DNA of 12,185 nucleotides from Anaerolineales bacterium UBA6668 (GTDB lineage Bacteria; Chloroflexota; Anaerolineae; Anaerolineales; UBA6668), in NCBI GenBank assembly GCA_002455215.1, contig DKKK01000107.1, forward strand, positions 1 through 12,185. Direction: 5' to 3'. The notes beneath the pieces are model-generated. The model was not told the origin of the DNA, searched no databases, and saw nothing but the letters and a program-made list of their open reading frames with translations. Position 1 is the stretch's first letter; every line of letters begins with the position of its first letter. Positions 1-6,775 of the stretch are shown piece by piece. Position numbers and translations under genes: made by a program.

Positions 1-176
1 ACTTATTTTGGGTCACTACCTAAAATTCACCCATTAAACTTAACCTTTGTTTACATCCAAATACGACATCACCTCCGTGCATTCAGATGAATACGCTATG
101 CTCATCAGGCATAACACTCAATAATAACCACCCCAACAGTATAGCTTAGGGCTTGGTAGTTTTCTTCGGTATTTTG

Positions 177-192
177 AAAAAAAAAAAAAAAA
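177..192. repeat. A16 homopolymer
   Basis: Sixteen consecutive A residues follow TTTTG. On the minus strand this is a T16 run about 100 nt past the permease stop codon. Tracts of this length are prone to slippage and to sequencing error. As a T run on the permease transcript it could help termination, but no strong stem abuts it. Confidence 0.9.
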
Positions 193-201
193 TGGAAATA
201 C

Positions 202-218
202 TTGTGCAGTTTGCACAA
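202..218. repeat. 7-bp inverted repeat TTGTGCA/TGCACAA
   Basis: TTGTGCA and TGCACAA form perfect arms around a 3-base GTT spacer. Read on the minus strand, the hairpin is followed nine bases later by the T16 run. It could therefore be a loose intrinsic terminator for the permease gene or a small operator. The gap between stem and T run is longer than in normal terminators, so the role is open. Confidence 0.5.
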
Positions 219-290
219 ATAGTCGCCCCAATTCCGATAAAATGAAACGTATCCCGCATTTCGTTTTCCAAGCCCCTCAAGCCAACACTT

Positions 291-1064
291 TTACTTTCCT
301 GCTAGAACTACGCTCCAATCCCACACTAGCTTCACAATCACCGCCAAAACCGCCAACAGGAACAAGCGGCGCACAAATTGGCTCCCGCGCCGGATTGCCA
401 AGCGCGAGCCGATAAACGCGCCCGCGATGTTGCACAGTGCCATAGGCAAGGTCACCTGCCACACAATATGCCCACTCCAGCCGAATGCCAATACTGCCGC
501 CAAATTACTAGCCAGGTTATAAGCCTTTGCCGCGCCAGATGCCACCAAAAAGCTAAAGCCCAACCAACCAATAAAGGCAAACATTAAGAATGTACCGGTA
601 CCGGGACCAAAAATGCCGTCATAGAAGCCAATCGCCGCGCCCACCAGCAATGCCGCCCAGCGTTGCCCGTTTTCGCCAAAGCGTGGGGCATGTTGCTCCC
701 CCAAATCACGCCGAAACACGGTGTATAACCCTACGACAATCAACATCAACGCCACAAACGGGCGTACCCAATTGCTATCCAAGCCGCTCACCAGCCGCGC
801 CCCCACAAACGAGCCAGCAAAAGCCGCCACACAACCGGGCCACAGCGTTTTCCACGGCACGGAAACTTTTCGCCCGTATTGCAAGGTAGCGATGCTCGTA
901 CCAAAAATGGACACCGACTTGTTGGTGCCCAAAATACTGGCAATGGGCAAATCCGCCCGCAAATATAACAAAGCGGGTAACTGAATCAACCCACCGCCAC
1001 CCGCAATTGAATCGACAAAACCAGCCAGAAAAGCAAAGAAACCGAGCAGAACTAACGTGAACAT
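291..1064 (-). CDS. TauE/SafE-family (DUF81) membrane permease
   Basis: This is a 257-residue integral membrane protein of the sulfite exporter TauE/SafE family, whose studied members move sulfite, sulfoacetate or other organic anions across the inner membrane. The family shows two related halves, each opening with a glycine-rich motif. Here the first is FVDSIAGGGGLIQLP (about residues 16-30) and the second GFYDGIFGPGTGTFL (about 146-160). Most of the protein is hydrophobic, compatible with about eight membrane segments, and the length is typical. The ATG at 1064 is preceded by AGG nine bases upstream, a modest ribosome binding site. The gene diverges from a response-regulator gene across 79 bp. 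The substrate cannot be read from sequence. Sulfite or a sulfonate is only the family default, although a C-S lyase gene lies about 7 kb away. The family call is secure. Confidence 0.93.
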   Translation of the reverse strand: MFTLVLLGFFAFLAGFVDSIAGGGGLIQLPALLYLRADLPIASILGTNKSVSIFGTSIATLQYGRKVSVPWKTLWPGCVAAFAGSFVGARLVSGLDSNWVRPFVALMLIVVGLYTVFRRDLGEQHAPRFGENGQRWAALLVGAAIGFYDGIFGPGTGTFLMFAFIGWLGFSFLVASGAAKAYNLASNLAAVLAFGWSGHIVWQVTLPMALCNIAGAFIGSRLAIRRGSQFVRRLFLLAVLAVIVKLVWDWSVVLAGK

Positions 1065-1082
1065 TAATCTTTACCTATAGGA

Positions 1083-1110
1083 TTGCAAAATTAAGCATTA
1101 AGCATATACT
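1083..1110 (+). promoter_or_regulatory. Sigma70-like promoter of the response regulator
   Basis: A -35-like TTGCAA (1083-1088) and a -10-like TATACT (1105-1110) are separated by 16 bp. The predicted start, near 1117, would give a leader of about 27 nt. The spacer contains a tandem TTAAGCA TTAAGCA (1091-1104), a possible regulator site in the shared divergent region. Confidence 0.5.
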
Positions 1111-1130
1111 ACTATATACGAAGAGTCTAT

Positions 1131-1139
1131 AAGGGGTGA
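1131..1139 (+). promoter_or_regulatory. Strong Shine-Dalgarno of the response regulator
   Basis: AAGGGGTGA ends four bases before the ATG at 1144, with its GGGG core seven bases upstream, and closely matches the AAGGAGGTGA consensus. It fixes the start codon. It is one of only a few clear ribosome binding sites in the window. Confidence 0.75.
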
Positions 1140-1143
1140 AAAC

Positions 1144-1803
1144 ATGAACGACGAGCAAATCCGCATTGTTATAGCAGACGACCATGTCCAATTCCGCAAG
1201 GGATTAGTTAAACTCTTGGAAAGAGAGCAAGATTTTACCGTCGTGGGGGAAGCATCTACGGGGAATGAAGTATTGCAACTGGCTGGCTCTGTATTGGCTG
1301 ATGTCATTTTAATGGATATCAAGATGCCCGGTTTTAACGGCATTGATGCAACCCGCGAGATAAGCCAAACCTACCCCCACATTCGCGTGCTAATGATTAC
1401 CATGAGCGAAGAAACCGATGCACTACACGCCGCCATCCAAGCCGGAGCGCGGGGCTACTTGCTCAAAGGAGCAGACCGCAATGAAATTGCCCGCGCCATC
1501 CGTGCCGCACACACCGGCGGGCTGATTTTTGGTCCCACAGTCGCCAACCGCTTCTATGAGATGTTTTCCCAACGCCGTCCCGCCGGCTCCGCTATTTCTA
1601 CGGATTTCCCCTTCCCTACGCTGAATGCCCGTGAGCGAGAATTGCTGACTTTCATGGCACAAGGGCTTAGCAATGCCGAAATTGCCGAAAAAATTGGAGT
1701 GAATATCAAAACGGTGCGCAATCACGTCTCCAATTTGCTCACCAAGCTACCCGCAACCGACCGCAATGACGCGATTTTGCAGGCACGCGATGCCGGATTG
1801 TAA
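1144..1803 (+). CDS. NarL/LuxR-type response regulator, orphan
   Basis: This 219-residue two-component response regulator has an N-terminal receiver domain (about 5-125) and a C-terminal LuxR-type helix-turn-helix (about 158-219). Receiver landmarks are intact: acidic pair D12-D13, phospho-acceptor D58 in VILMDIKMPG, T86 and K108. The output domain has the family signature LNARERELLTFMAQGLSNAEIAEKI followed by the recognition helix region IKTVRNHVSNLLTKL. When phosphorylated it should bind DNA as a dimer and alter transcription. No histidine kinase gene is nearby, so partner and signal are unknown. The downstream gene is convergent, its stop codon 14 bp away. The divergent permease gene shares the upstream region and is a natural candidate target, though that is inference. 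Confidence 0.95.
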   Translation: MNDEQIRIVIADDHVQFRKGLVKLLEREQDFTVVGEASTGNEVLQLAGSVLADVILMDIKMPGFNGIDATREISQTYPHIRVLMITMSEETDALHAAIQAGARGYLLKGADRNEIARAIRAAHTGGLIFGPTVANRFYEMFSQRRPAGSAISTDFPFPTLNARERELLTFMAQGLSNAEIAEKIGVNIKTVRNHVSNLLTKLPATDRNDAILQARDAGL

Positions 1804-1817
1804 GTGACAAAACCCAC

Positions 1818-3239
1818 CTAGCGAAAAACCACAAACAATCCAGTACCGACCATTGGGTCTTGCTCGGCTGGCAAGGCTTCGCCAGTCAGTGTGGTCACCT
1901 GGGCGGGTGGGCGCGGCAAATGCACGGGAGTCGGTGTGATTGTGGGGCTCCACACCAACCAAAGTTCACGCCCATTAGCAGTACGAAAACGATAGCCCCG
2001 CAAACCATCTGCTGGAACTATGGGCTCTAAAAATTCGGCTTGGTACAGCAAAGTGGCGCTATGGACATACACCTGCGCCAGTGGTTTCGCTTGGTTTTGG
2101 CTATCGAGCAAAGCCGCCATACCAAAATCGGCGGACGCACTCAGCGGAAAATACACGCTAGCGGTGAGATGGGTGGCATAGGTTGCACCGTACAGTTGGG
2201 CAATATAGCTAGGCAAAGTCGCTTCGTACCCATCACAAGCGCGGAAACACAACAAACTCGCTTCACTGGCGAGATACTGCTTGCTCAAGGGGTTGACGCC
2301 CAGCACGCCCAGCGCTTCCCGAAAATAGGCTGTCTTTTGCAAAATGAGTGCGCCAGTTTGCGCGGTACTGCCCCAATTTGGGTCACCATACTGCCCCGCC
2401 GAGCCACCGTAAAAATCATAGGCGTGGAAATTAACCACATCAAAGTACTGTGCGCCATCCCGCTTACCATTGCGCTGTAAAATACCAGCAAAAAACTGAC
2501 TGGCTTGTGGGTGAAGCAAGGGTGAACCATCCATGTTGTTGATACAACCCTGTGAAGTGGCAATCTGCGGATGACAGGGAGCCATCAGCCCGCCAATCAG
2601 CACCTGCACCGCCGGATTCGCCTGCTTAATGCGTGGATACACCACTGCCAACATCTCGCCATACGCGCCACCGCCATAATAGGGGTCTGCGGCATTGCCC
2701 CAACACCCCCAATAGCCGTTATTGGGGTCGGGCAAGAGTGCTGGGTCTAGGTCTGGCTCGTTCCATAATTCAATATAGCGCACATTGTAAGGCGGCGCAC
2801 TCAAACGGACGGTTAAGTCGTACATAAAATCGCCAAATGCTTCCAGTTTGCTAGGCTCTAGCGGACCGCAATCATAACCATCCACCGCCTGTGCCCACTC
2901 TGGCGCTTCCCATACGCGCACGATGGGAGTAACACCCACTGCCTGATGTGCCAGCAGTTGGCTTTCCAACCCTGCCAATTGCTCCCAATGCCGTACACCT
3001 TGCACCGGCTCCACCGCCGCCCAATCCACCACATTACCACTGTGCCATTGCGCGTGTAGGGTTTCAAAAAGTTGCCCACTGCTTCCATAAAAGAACGCCC
3101 CAAATCGTTCATTTAAAAAGGTGTCGGTAGGCATGGCGGGAACGGGCTGGGCTCGGCTGGCAAACCGCCAAATGGCGAGCAAAACGCCCAACAAGAGCAG
3201 ATAGGTCAATTTGTGGGGTGCGGGGGGTGGCTTGCTCAT
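1818..3239 (-). CDS. Membrane-anchored clan-A-like glycoside hydrolase
   Basis: This 473-residue protein begins with a short basic/proline stretch and one hydrophobic segment (LTYLLLLGVLLAIWRF, about 11-26), so it is probably anchored to or exported across the membrane. A (beta/alpha)8-type catalytic region follows. IELWNEPD carries the likely acid/base glutamate E161 (WNEP is the hallmark of clan GH-A), and YLASEASLL offers E326 as candidate nucleophile. NFHAYDFYGG lies between them. The last 60-70 residues look like a small beta domain with a proline/threonine-rich link. GH39- and GH5-like families are closest in my judgement, and the substrate is unknown. I chose the ATG at 3239 because it sits just before the hydrophobic anchor. 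The in-frame GTG at 3308 would add 23 residues and run over the divergent gene's control region. There is no clear ribosome binding site. It diverges from the polysaccharide acylation genes, suggesting a linked role in trimming or remodelling that polymer. Confidence 0.8.
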   Translation of the reverse strand: MSKPPPAPHKLTYLLLLGVLLAIWRFASRAQPVPAMPTDTFLNERFGAFFYGSSGQLFETLHAQWHSGNVVDWAAVEPVQGVRHWEQLAGLESQLLAHQAVGVTPIVRVWEAPEWAQAVDGYDCGPLEPSKLEAFGDFMYDLTVRLSAPPYNVRYIELWNEPDLDPALLPDPNNGYWGCWGNAADPYYGGGAYGEMLAVVYPRIKQANPAVQVLIGGLMAPCHPQIATSQGCINNMDGSPLLHPQASQFFAGILQRNGKRDGAQYFDVVNFHAYDFYGGSAGQYGDPNWGSTAQTGALILQKTAYFREALGVLGVNPLSKQYLASEASLLCFRACDGYEATLPSYIAQLYGATYATHLTASVYFPLSASADFGMAALLDSQNQAKPLAQVYVHSATLLYQAEFLEPIVPADGLRGYRFRTANGRELWLVWSPTITPTPVHLPRPPAQVTTLTGEALPAEQDPMVGTGLFVVFR

Positions 3240-3260
3240 GGTTTTTGGGTGTGAGATAAT
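3232..3260 (+). promoter_or_regulatory. Possible promoter of the acyltransferase operon
   Basis: A weak -35-like TTGCTC (3232-3237) and a -10-like GATAAT (3255-3260) lie 17 bp apart. The predicted start near 3267 would leave about 74 nt before the chosen ATG. The -35 matches the consensus at only three positions, and the site overlaps the 5' end of the opposing glycosidase gene, so this is tentative. Confidence 0.3.
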
Positions 3261-3281
3261 GCAAACTACAGTTAATGCTAC

Positions 3282-3290
3282 ATTGTACCA
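3282..3290 (-). promoter_or_regulatory. Extended -10 promoter of the glycosidase gene
   Basis: Read on the minus strand, TGG-TACAAT matches the extended -10 pattern TGn-TATAAT with one mismatch. Transcription would begin near 3276, giving a leader of about 36 nt before the ATG at 3239. No good -35 is visible, which is common for extended -10 promoters. This placement also argues against the GTG start at 3308. Confidence 0.45.
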
Positions 3291-3340
3291 AATCGTCTCC
3301 ACCCGCACTTAATTTCACATCTCGCTCTTCTCCCACAATC

Positions 3341-4795
3341 ATGCTGTTTCCATCCACCACATTTTTTATCTTTTTCCCGCTGGTCTATGGGCTATACTTG
3401 TGGTTACAAAACCCAATGTGGGGGAAAAACCGTTTGCGCTGGCAAAATGGCATGTTGTTTGTGGCGAGTTGTCTCTTCTACGGCTGGTGGGATTGGCGCT
3501 TTTTGCTGATGCTGTTGGCTACCACCGCACTAGACTATTGGGTGAGCCTAAAGATTCATGCCAGCGACCAGCCCACCATTCGCAAACGCTATTTGGCGCT
3601 TTCCATCATCACCAACTTGGGTTTGCTGGGCTTTTTTAAATATTTCAACTTCTTCCAAAGTTCATTCACCCAACTGCTCAATTTATTGGGAATGCAAGCC
3701 AGCCCGTTTTTGCTAACCATCGTCCTACCGGTGGGCATTTCCTTTTATGTGTTTCAATCCATCAGCTACGTGGTGGATGTGTACCGCAATGAATTAGAAC
3801 CGCCGGACAATTATTGGGATTTTGGGCTATTTGTTAGTTTGTTTCCACAATTGGTGGCAGGTCCGATTATGCGTGCAACAGAACTCTTACCACAGGTGTT
3901 GAAGCCACGCCGGATTGATGTGCAACAAGTCAACGCGGCTGTTTTTCTAATTTTATGGGGCTATTTTAAAAAAGTTGCCATTGCCGACAATGTCGGCGTA
4001 CTGGTCGAGCGCGTGTTTAACAATTGGCAGGCAATGCGCGGCATGGATGTCGCGCTCGGCATACTTGCTTTCACCTTGCAAATTTACTGCGACTTTAGCG
4101 GTTACACCGACATTGCGCGTGGCATTTCCAAGTTGATGGGTTTTGAACTGATGCTCAACTTCCGCTTGCCCTATTTTGCCCGCAGTCCGCAAGATTTCTG
4201 GAATCGCTGGCACATCAGTCTATCCACTTGGTTGCGCGATTATTTGTACATCCCGCTGGGCGGTAACCGACAGGGGGAGTGGAAAACCTACCGCAATCTG
4301 CTTTTGACCATGCTCTTGGGCGGGTTGTGGCATGGGGCAAGTTGGAATTTTGTTTTGTGGGGCTTGTATCACGGGCTATTGCTGGTGCTACACCGCCTGT
4401 GCAAACCGTTTTTACCCCGCTGGGACCGCCTGCCCGGTTGGCGGGGCTTTGCAATCCGCACCAGTCAGATTTTGGCGATGTTCGCACTCACATGCTTGGG
4501 CTGGTTGCTCTTTCGCGCTCACACCTTTGCACAGATTAACGGCATGTTACTCGGCTTGTTTGATAGTACAGGCTGGAGCATCGGCGCACTGACGGGTAGT
4601 TTGCGCTATGCGGCAGAGCTTGCCTTTTTGGGCGCACCTTTACTGGTCATCCAATTGTGGCAAGCCCGCAAACAAGACTTGCTCGCGCCGACTCACGCCC
4701 CCACTGCGCTCCGCTTGGCATTGTACAGTGCGCTATTCATCGGGGCGATTCTGCTCCGCCGTGATTCATTGGAATTTATCTATTTTCAGTTTTAG
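3341..4795 (+). CDS. MBOAT-family O-acyltransferase (AlgI/DltB-like)
   Basis: This 484-residue polytopic membrane protein belongs to the membrane-bound O-acyltransferase family. It resembles AlgI, which passes acetyl groups across the membrane for O-acetylation of exported polysaccharides. Key motifs are all present: YCDFSGYTDIARG, FWNRWHISLSTWLRDYLYIPLGGNR (with H291) and GGLWHGASWNFVLWGLYHG, whose H331 corresponds to the conserved catalytic histidine. The N-terminus (LFPSTTFFIFFPLVYGLYL) is typical, so I start at the ATG at 3341. An ATG at 3275 would add 22 polar residues that do not fit the family. No Shine-Dalgarno is visible; the leader before the ATG is pyrimidine-rich. The next gene encodes an AlgJ/SGNH-like partner 95 bp downstream. 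The acceptor polymer is unknown, and acetyl is the usual but not proven acyl group. Confidence 0.94.
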   Translation: MLFPSTTFFIFFPLVYGLYLWLQNPMWGKNRLRWQNGMLFVASCLFYGWWDWRFLLMLLATTALDYWVSLKIHASDQPTIRKRYLALSIITNLGLLGFFKYFNFFQSSFTQLLNLLGMQASPFLLTIVLPVGISFYVFQSISYVVDVYRNELEPPDNYWDFGLFVSLFPQLVAGPIMRATELLPQVLKPRRIDVQQVNAAVFLILWGYFKKVAIADNVGVLVERVFNNWQAMRGMDVALGILAFTLQIYCDFSGYTDIARGISKLMGFELMLNFRLPYFARSPQDFWNRWHISLSTWLRDYLYIPLGGNRQGEWKTYRNLLLTMLLGGLWHGASWNFVLWGLYHGLLLVLHRLCKPFLPRWDRLPGWRGFAIRTSQILAMFALTCLGWLLFRAHTFAQINGMLLGLFDSTGWSIGALTGSLRYAAELAFLGAPLLVIQLWQARKQDLLAPTHAPTALRLALYSALFIGAILLRRDSLEFIYFQF

Positions 4796-4890
4796 CCACC
4801 CCAGCGCCACGCTCTGAAATTGTTCAAGCGTGCCGTGTAGAGTTGGACTGCCCTTCACAGCAAAAACGCCCTTCAATTGATTAACTACTC

Positions 4891-5883
4891 ATGCTCCCTA
4901 GCGAAAAACTCCCCCAAGCCAACTGGCGCACACTTGCCATTAGCGCACTCACCCCACTGTTGGTTGCCGCCTTGCTCAACCTCGCATTATTGTGGTGGTT
5001 TCAAGACAGCCCGTACAATCGCGGCTTTTGGTTGGTTCAGCAAAAGTGGAATTTGGCACTTAACCCGCCTGCTCCTGCCGATTGGCTGGTGATGGGGGAT
5101 AGTAGTGCCAGTTTTGGCGTATCTGCCAGCACACTGTCCCAGCAAAAAGGCGTAGTCGCTTATAATCTTGCCACCACTGGCGACCGCACCGTGCTTGATG
5201 GGGCATGGTTGCTTTCGACCTACCTGCAAAAACATCCCGCCCCCAAAGTCGTGCTGTTGGTTCATGCGCCAACTGTGTGGTACTTGGAAGCGCAAAAAGC
5301 CACCATGCTCCCGCAAATCCCGCTGGCGTGGGGCTTTTGGGAGCAGTTGCAACCCAGCTTTCAGCCTAGCTTGCGCGAGCAATGGACTGTCTTGCAATGG
5401 CGTTATTTACCGCTCATCGCGCAAAACCGCACCCTGACCGAGTTTATGCGCCACCCACGTAGCGCTTTCACGCTAGACTTCACCATGCAAGCAGATGGAA
5501 GCACGCAGTATTTGGGGCTCAAACCAGACCATTTGGCAAAAACTGCCAGCGACCAGATTTATATCACACAAGTAGTGCCTTTTAATGTCGCCGCCGATAA
5601 TCGAGCCGCACTCGAGCAGTACGCCAAACTCGCGCAACAGTACGGTTTTCAACTGTATCTTAGCAATGGTCCAATCTACGATGTGTTGGTGCAAGATGAA
5701 ACTTACCACGCATTTTTGGCGCAAGCCGAAGCCATGTTGGCAGAATTTGCGAGCACACACCCGCACGTGACGTATCTCTCGCAGGTACAAGCCTTCCCTA
5801 GCACGGTGATGGAAAGCCCCTACCACCCATTGCCGACTGCCGCCGAACAGTTCACTTTGGGCTTGCTTGCCCAAATGCCATAA
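4891..5883 (+). CDS. AlgJ/SGNH-like membrane-anchored acyl-transfer partner
   Basis: This 330-residue protein has one N-terminal membrane segment (about 15-37, rich in Leu and Ala) and a predicted extracytoplasmic domain. WLVMGDSSASFGVSAS (65-80) is the block I motif of SGNH-type hydrolases and AlgJ/AlgX-like proteins, with S71 as the likely nucleophile. YNLATTG (91-97) fits the second oxyanion-hole block. Near the C-terminus, ESPYHPLPTAAEQFT provides H312 as the probable catalytic histidine. The aspartate expected three residues before it is Ser309, with Glu308 next to it, so the triad may be altered. Such proteins receive the acyl group delivered by the MBOAT protein and place it on the polysaccharide. 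That upstream partner is the preceding gene, and the arginase-like gene follows after 33 bp. No Shine-Dalgarno is visible. The fold assignment is good; the exact acceptor is unknown. Confidence 0.82.
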   Translation: MLPSEKLPQANWRTLAISALTPLLVAALLNLALLWWFQDSPYNRGFWLVQQKWNLALNPPAPADWLVMGDSSASFGVSASTLSQQKGVVAYNLATTGDRTVLDGAWLLSTYLQKHPAPKVVLLVHAPTVWYLEAQKATMLPQIPLAWGFWEQLQPSFQPSLREQWTVLQWRYLPLIAQNRTLTEFMRHPRSAFTLDFTMQADGSTQYLGLKPDHLAKTASDQIYITQVVPFNVAADNRAALEQYAKLAQQYGFQLYLSNGPIYDVLVQDETYHAFLAQAEAMLAEFASTHPHVTYLSQVQAFPSTVMESPYHPLPTAAEQFTLGLLAQMP

Positions 5884-5916
5884 ATCTTGCCTACATGCAC
5901 TTCCCGCACCCTCCCG

Positions 5917-6687
5917 ATGACACACACCATTCTCACACCCTACTTTTTAGATGAGTACCGCCCCAGTTTGGAGCAACTTTTGCCAAAAGCCAACGCCCGC
6001 ATTGGGCATGAACTCGATGCGGCAGTAAAACTTGCGCGGATGGCGGCATTGCAAGAAGAGCTAGCGGTGGCGGTACATTCTGCATTGGGAAAGGGGCTGT
6101 TTCCGCTCAGTTTGGCTGGGGATTGTTGCAAAACATTGGGGGTGGCGGCGGGTTTGCAACGGGCGGGCATTCACCCAACCTTGGTGTGGCTGGATGCGCA
6201 TGGCGATTTTAATACATGGGAAACCACGCCCAGCGGCTTTTTGGGCGGGATGCCGCTCGCATGGCTGTGTGGTTTGGGCGATGACACGCTCCTGCAAGCC
6301 AGCGCCATCTCACCCTTGCCTACGTCTCAAGTAGTTCTCAGTGATGGGCGAGATTTGGACGCGGGGGAAGCGCAACTGGTGGCACAATCCGGCATTTTGC
6401 ACCTGCCTAGCCTAAGCCAACTGCTCACTTGGCAGATTCCCAACCAGCCGTTGTGGATTCACCTAGATATGGACGTACTACGCCTGCAAGATTTGGGGGC
6501 AGTGGCGTATCCGGCAGAAGGTGGAGCAACGCTGGCAGAACTGACGGCGGTATTGGAACGCTTATTTGCCAGTGGGCAGGTGTGCGCCTTGTCGGTAACG
6601 CCGTGGGATACCGTGCAAGATAGCACGCCAGCCACCCGTCAGAAATTTTACACACTCTTACAAGCCATCGGGCTGTATTCGACGTAG
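5917..6687 (+). CDS. Arginase/agmatinase-family (ureohydrolase) protein
   Basis: This is a 256-residue member of the ureohydrolase fold, whose characterised members hydrolyse guanidino or formimino groups using a two-manganese centre. Visible metal-binding motifs are WLDAHGDFN (D93, H95, D97) and WIHLDMDVL (D184, D186). AYPAEGGAT supplies the conserved late glutamate E201. The usual first ligand, His in GGDH, is replaced: here the motif is AGDCC, with C70. I recall a branch of bacterial arginase-like proteins with this GDC version, so it may be a real subfamily rather than a dead enzyme. I chose the ATG at 5917, which puts LTPYFLDEY at the N-terminus. A TTG at 5887 would add ten residues of poor character. 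It follows the SGNH gene by 33 bp on the same strand, probably in one transcript. Its substrate, and any link to acetylation, are unknown. Confidence 0.85.
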   Translation: MTHTILTPYFLDEYRPSLEQLLPKANARIGHELDAAVKLARMAALQEELAVAVHSALGKGLFPLSLAGDCCKTLGVAAGLQRAGIHPTLVWLDAHGDFNTWETTPSGFLGGMPLAWLCGLGDDTLLQASAISPLPTSQVVLSDGRDLDAGEAQLVAQSGILHLPSLSQLLTWQIPNQPLWIHLDMDVLRLQDLGAVAYPAEGGATLAELTAVLERLFASGQVCALSVTPWDTVQDSTPATRQKFYTLLQAIGLYST

Positions 6688-6770
6688 ATGGAAAATGCAC
6701 TTTTCCCTTAAGAAAAAGGCGCAAATCAACCTTCGGCATGTGTACCGAAGGCACACCCGTGTCGAATATA
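6674..6770. repeat. Palindromic repeat, left copy, with 8-bp terminal inverted repeats
   Basis: TATTCGAC (6676-6683) and GTCGAATA (6761-6768) are perfect inverted ends, extendable by one G-T pair and one T-A pair. Inside are a second stem, CCTTCGG/CCGAAGG (6730-6736 and 6745-6751, 8-base loop), and an imperfect palindrome around CTTAAG (6708-6713). Read on the minus strand it shares TTATATTC..CACG and TTGCGC, a T run, CTTAAG and GAAAA in the same order with the sequence at 8187 onward. Its left end overlaps the last codons and TAG of the arginase-like gene. It fills the gap between two convergent genes and could act as a two-way terminator. Confidence 0.55.
6730..6751. terminator. CCTTCGG/CCGAAGG hairpin between convergent genes
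   Basis: A perfect 7-bp GC-rich stem with an 8-base loop lies between the stop codons of the arginase-like gene (plus) and the acyl-CoA dehydrogenase gene (minus). Neither strand shows a T run directly after the stem, so it is not a standard Rho-independent terminator. The position suggests transcript-end protection or two-way termination. Confidence 0.35.
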
Positions 6771-6775
6771 ACGCT

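Larger units (their letters stand above)
1..290. other. AT-rich non-coding left edge
   Basis: No convincing gene lies here. The longest ATG-started plus-strand frame I followed (87-149) encodes only 20 residues and has no ribosome binding site. The stretch is richer in A and T than the coding parts and contains a 16-base A run and one clean inverted repeat, annotated separately. It lies downstream of the minus-strand permease gene, so it must hold that gene's transcript end, but I see no textbook terminator. A weak 5-bp AAACG/CGTTT stem at about 246-267 is the nearest candidate. Confidence 0.6.

Noticed and set aside
40..76. Minus-strand GGAGGTGAT ribosome site with ATG, also an exact match to the 16S rRNA 3' end on the plus strand
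   Set aside because: The frame after the ATG ends after nine codons and the ATG overlaps the site. A nine-base match can arise by chance and no RNA gene is evident.
87..149. 20-codon plus-strand frame near the left edge
   Set aside because: There is no ribosome binding site or recognisable feature, and it is too short to support.
378..984. Plus-strand open frames of 69-99 codons opposite the permease gene
   Set aside because: They are antisense to a strongly supported membrane protein gene and show low-complexity, basic, proline-rich sequence without motifs.
2040..2480. 146-codon plus-strand frame opposite the glycosidase gene
   Set aside because: The opposite frame has recognisable catalytic motifs across the whole span; this one has no known pattern and no ribosome site.
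3275..3308. Upstream starts that would make the divergent glycosidase and MBOAT genes overlap head-to-head
   Set aside because: Both extensions add residues that do not fit the families and would cover the only promoter-like sequence between the genes.
4796..4890. CACGC/GCGTG inverted repeat between the MBOAT and SGNH genes as a terminator
   Set aside because: The stem is only 5 bp with a 16-base loop and no T run; the genes are better read as one operon.
4987..5397. 136-codon minus-strand frame opposite the SGNH-like gene
   Set aside because: Shadow of the real gene; the amino acid composition is unstructured and it lacks a promoter or ribosome site.
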